Shown here: one piece after another, positions 13,695 through 15,281 of the stretch | Layout: each line of letters starts with the position of its first letter | How positions within the stretch are numbered: position 1 is the first letter of the stretch | Assembly: GCA_002492465.1 (NCBI GenBank) | Contig: DKYT01000037.1 | Coordinates: 1-15,281 of the forward strand | Direction of reading: 5' to 3' | Origin: Lachnospiraceae bacterium UBA7093 | GTDB taxonomy: Bacteria; Bacillota; Clostridia; Lachnospirales; Lachnospiraceae | Length of the DNA stretch: 15,281 nt | The notes under the pieces: generated by a model | What the model was told of the DNA's origin: nothing | What the model saw: the letters and a program-made list of their open reading frames with translations, nothing else | The model's database searches: none | Position numbers and translations under genes: made by a program

Positions 13695-13727
13695 CTGCTG
13701 CCTTCCTGCTGCCTTCCTGCTGCCTTC
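13695..13727. repeat. 11-bp x3 perfect tandem repeat
   Basis: CTGCTGCCTTC three times in a row, inside the repeat array and directly after AAGAAGAGGACC. It looks like slippage expansion in a low-complexity tract. Confidence 0.85.
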
Positions 13728-14071
13728 CGTCTCCTCTTCTCTCCTCTTCCTCTCCCCATTTTCTCTAAAGAAAAAGCCACGAAAGCACCGTATTCACTGG
13801 CTTTGAGAGGAATTGGAAAGAAGAAAGAAGGGAAGAGGGCAGCAGTTGTCAGGTATCCACCAATGTCCTCTTCTCTTCTGTCCTTTCTCTGCTTTTCTTC
13901 TAAAGGAAAAGCTGGAAATGCTGTGTTTATGGGGATTGAGAGAGTAAGGAGAAAAGAAGGAGGAGGAAGATTGTACCTGCCACTATCGTAATCTTTTGCG
14001 AAGGCAGCAGGACTGAGGATTTTTTCTTTACCTTTTCTGTCCCTGAGAATGGCGAAAAATGGGAGTTTTTT

Positions 14072-14098
14072 GGGGGACTGAGGGGATGGGGAGAGGGG
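14072..14098 (+). other. G-quadruplex motif, unit 3
   Basis: Plus-strand GGGGG ACTGA GGGG AT GGGG AGA GGGG, same pattern as in units 1 and 2. Confidence 0.7.
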
Positions 14099-14105
14099 AA
14101 AGAAG

Positions 14106-14136
14106 AGGACCTTGGGGTACGAAGCCTCAAGGTCCT
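14106..14136. other. Conserved hairpin, unit 3
   Basis: AGGACCTTG / CAAGGTCCT with a 13-nt loop, 7 nt after the G4 motif; GGG and GCC/TC in the loop may lengthen the stem. Confidence 0.75.
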
Positions 14137-14213
14137 GAAAATTTAATGCTATTCGATTTTTAGCAAAAATTATTTCCTGCCGATGGGATGATCGTGGTCT
14201 GCGATCACAGCTC

Positions 14214-14381
14214 CGACTATTCGAACTCGTCTCATCTATATGATTCCAAGATACTTTTGTGTCTATTTCATGCTTTTTAATCCACCTATTTCACATATTA
14301 TTTCTATTATCCTGAGACTTCTAAAAATTTTAGAAGCAAAATAGAAGCAGTGAAAATTCGATGGCATTTAGGCAACAAACA
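14214..14381. other. Short non-coding stretch after the Rpn gene
   Basis: AT-rich, no gene seen. It contains a 19-bp near-perfect palindrome, CTTCTAAAA-A-TTTTAGAAG (14318-14336), that may help end the Rpn transcript but lacks a clean T-run. Confidence 0.4.
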
Positions 14382-15182
14382 TTATACTGGCTGCAATTCC
14401 TTTTCCAACTCACGCACCTGCTCCAAAGTAAGTCCAGAATATAATGCAATCTCCTCTGAAGATAATTTATTAGCTTCTATCATTCTCATTGCTACAGAGA
14501 TTGCTCTTTTTCTATCTCCCTCGTCATACCCCTGCTCATATTTCTCCTGATAATTCATCTGCAAAGTCATATAGTCCAACCTCCATTTCTCATTCTTTCT
14601 GACAGACTGTACCGCTTCCTCTAATTCTCTGGTAAAGTCATCATCCGGCTCCTTACCGTCAATAAAATCAAGTAGCTTTTTCATTTCCGAAGTAACATCA
14701 TCCATTGTGCCCTTAGTATTTAAAATAATCTTCGTTGTATCGTCTCCAAGACCCAACTCTGGATTTTGAATACAGCGATTTTCAAAGGTGTAAATGTGCC
14801 GCCCCTCGTCAAACAAATCAAAGGTACATACAAAAATGACAAAACTGCGTTTCAAGTTTTTGTAATTGTCCCCTTTTTCCAAGATGTTCAAGTCTATCAT
14901 TCCCTGATAATATCTTGTTCTCTTGGGAAGATTTCTATTCTCGGTTGTCTGCATTTCAATATTATAAACGGTTTCTTTCCCATCCTCTACATAAATGTCC
15001 AAACGTACGCTTTTTGCATCTGCGGAAATATCTATTGTCTCCTGCGACTTTGGATATTCAATACGGGATATCTTGATTCCAAGTATCCGTTCTAAAAAAG
15101 GTCTGCAAAACTTTGGATTTCTCATGATAACACTAAACATGAAATCATCCTTTATTTGCAATTCCTCAAAAGTTTTCTCCAT
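14382..15182 (-). CDS. Rpn family recombination-promoting nuclease / PD-(D/E)XK transposase-like (266 aa)
   Basis: Rpn-type (PF12784-like) protein; E. coli RpnA is a DNA endonuclease that promotes RecA-independent recombination, and related toxins act in phage defence. The N-terminal domain holds the opening KDDFMFSVIMRNPKFCRPFLERILG and the nuclease core VRLDIYVEDG...YNIEMQ, giving catalytic Asp62 and Glu76-x-Gln78. This is followed by RTRYYQGMID and YVFVCTFD-like strands (SFVIFVCTFDLF, typical 'FI-PFD' position). The C-terminal part (about 180-266) is helical and ends in a small Leu-rich repeat (GLTLEQVRELEKELQ). The start has AAGGAG 8-9 nt upstream. The gene is complete, has its own promoter and lies outside the ICE. 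Such genes are multicopy in Lachnospiraceae. Confidence 0.88.
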   Translation of the reverse strand: MEKTFEELQIKDDFMFSVIMRNPKFCRPFLERILGIKISRIEYPKSQETIDISADAKSVRLDIYVEDGKETVYNIEMQTTENRNLPKRTRYYQGMIDLNILEKGDNYKNLKRSFVIFVCTFDLFDEGRHIYTFENRCIQNPELGLGDDTTKIILNTKGTMDDVTSEMKKLLDFIDGKEPDDDFTRELEEAVQSVRKNEKWRLDYMTLQMNYQEKYEQGYDEGDRKRAISVAMRMIEANKLSSEEIALYSGLTLEQVRELEKELQPV

Positions 15183-15208
15183 ATTGTCACTCCTTATTCT
15201 TTACCTTT

Positions 15209-15237
15209 ATTATAATATGTGCCAGTGTGGTTGACAA
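15209..15237 (-). promoter_or_regulatory. Promoter of the Rpn gene
   Basis: Minus-strand TTGTCA, a 17-nt spacer, then perfect TATAAT, about 27 nt upstream of the start codon. A close match to the sigma-A consensus. Confidence 0.8.
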
Positions 15238-15281
15238 GGACTGATTTTTAACAAGAGAGCGTAAATTTACTGTAGGAATTA

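Larger units (their letters stand above)
12590..14213. repeat. Mosaic tandem repeat array with G-quadruplex motifs
   Basis: Three long units start near 12590, 13199 and 13922 (the last is cut at about 14213). Shared landmarks on the plus strand are a purine tract GAGAAAGAAGGAGGAGGAAG, then ATCGTAA-TTTTGTG, GGCAGCAGGACT, a G4 motif, an AGGACCTTG hairpin, AGCAAAAATTAT and a TGATCG hairpin. After the first two units comes a shorter module starting near 13064 and 13792 (GGCAGCAGTTGTCAGGTATC). Each later module boundary is preceded by a TTCTAAAG-AAAAAGC element (about 13037, 13168, 13765, 13898). The spacing between equivalent points is about 609 and 733 bp. Polypurine tracts alternate with polypyrimidine tracts. 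ORFs across it are low complexity and do not keep frame between copies, so it appears non-coding. Confidence 0.8.

Noticed and set aside
12624..13991. Long plus-strand ORFs of up to 211 codons in the repeat region
   Set aside because: They are low-complexity Lys/Arg/Ser/Pro/Phe translations of purine and pyrimidine tracts, do not keep frame between repeat copies and lack good ribosome sites.
12590..14213. The repeat array as a CRISPR locus
   Set aside because: Units are 600-730 bp and diverged, with no short constant repeats, no regular spacers and no cas genes nearby.
14214..14250. tRNA-like TTCGAA sequence near 14220
   Set aside because: No acceptor stem, anticodon arm or correct spacing could be folded around it.

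Overview
The window reads as chromosomal or ICE DNA of an anaerobic, gut-type Firmicute, most likely Clostridia/Lachnospiraceae. This is inferred from Tn1549/CTn-style conjugation genes (PcfB, VirD4, DUF6017-type protein), clusters of large serine recombinases (LSRs), strong AGGAGG ribosome binding sites and an Rpn/PD-(D/E)XK 'transposase'. Almost every real gene is on the minus strand, so read it from right to left.

Right flank (14382-15281): an Rpn-family nuclease gene with a clear own promoter. Then about 1.6 kb (12590-14213) with no credible gene. It is filled by a mosaic array of three purine-rich repeat units, each with a G-quadruplex motif, a 9-bp-stem hairpin and a second small hairpin. 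From about 12.6 kb leftwards lies the start of an integrative conjugative element (ICE): a candidate terminus, a leader with a 30-codon peptide ORF and two terminator-like hairpins, then a 173-aa ICE protein, a DUF6017-type winged-helix protein, PcfB and VirD4 (coupling ATPase).

virD4 is broken into pieces by two insertions. A 9.25-kb LSR-type element (about 647-9896) sits inside the Walker A codons (VIG | GSGSGKT). Joining its two ends gives a symmetrical 48-bp attP: 11-bp inverted arms, 12-bp spacers and a central GG. The middle piece of virD4 is cut again after 'KLAAG' near position 128, and the window then runs into the first 11 codons of another probable serine recombinase. Excision of both elements should rebuild an intact virD4.

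The 9.25-kb element has two halves. The GC-rich right half encodes a SymE-like protein, a tiny coupled ORF, a recombinase lacking its catalytic N-terminus, one intact serine recombinase, and an internally deleted remnant of a third. The AT-rich left half is cargo: six minus-strand genes starting from a near-consensus promoter with an 11-bp tandem operator-like repeat. They encode a membrane-anchored helix-turn-helix protein, a single-pass membrane protein with an SH3-like tail, an unrecognised 371-aa acidic/coiled-coil protein, two small proteins, and a 684-aa GTPase-like P-loop protein. The GTPase gene has its own promoter and a roughly 150-nt leader ending in an intrinsic terminator just before its ribosome binding site. 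I recognise no named system in this cargo. It is the best candidate here for an undescribed defence or membrane-surveillance module, but that function is inference.
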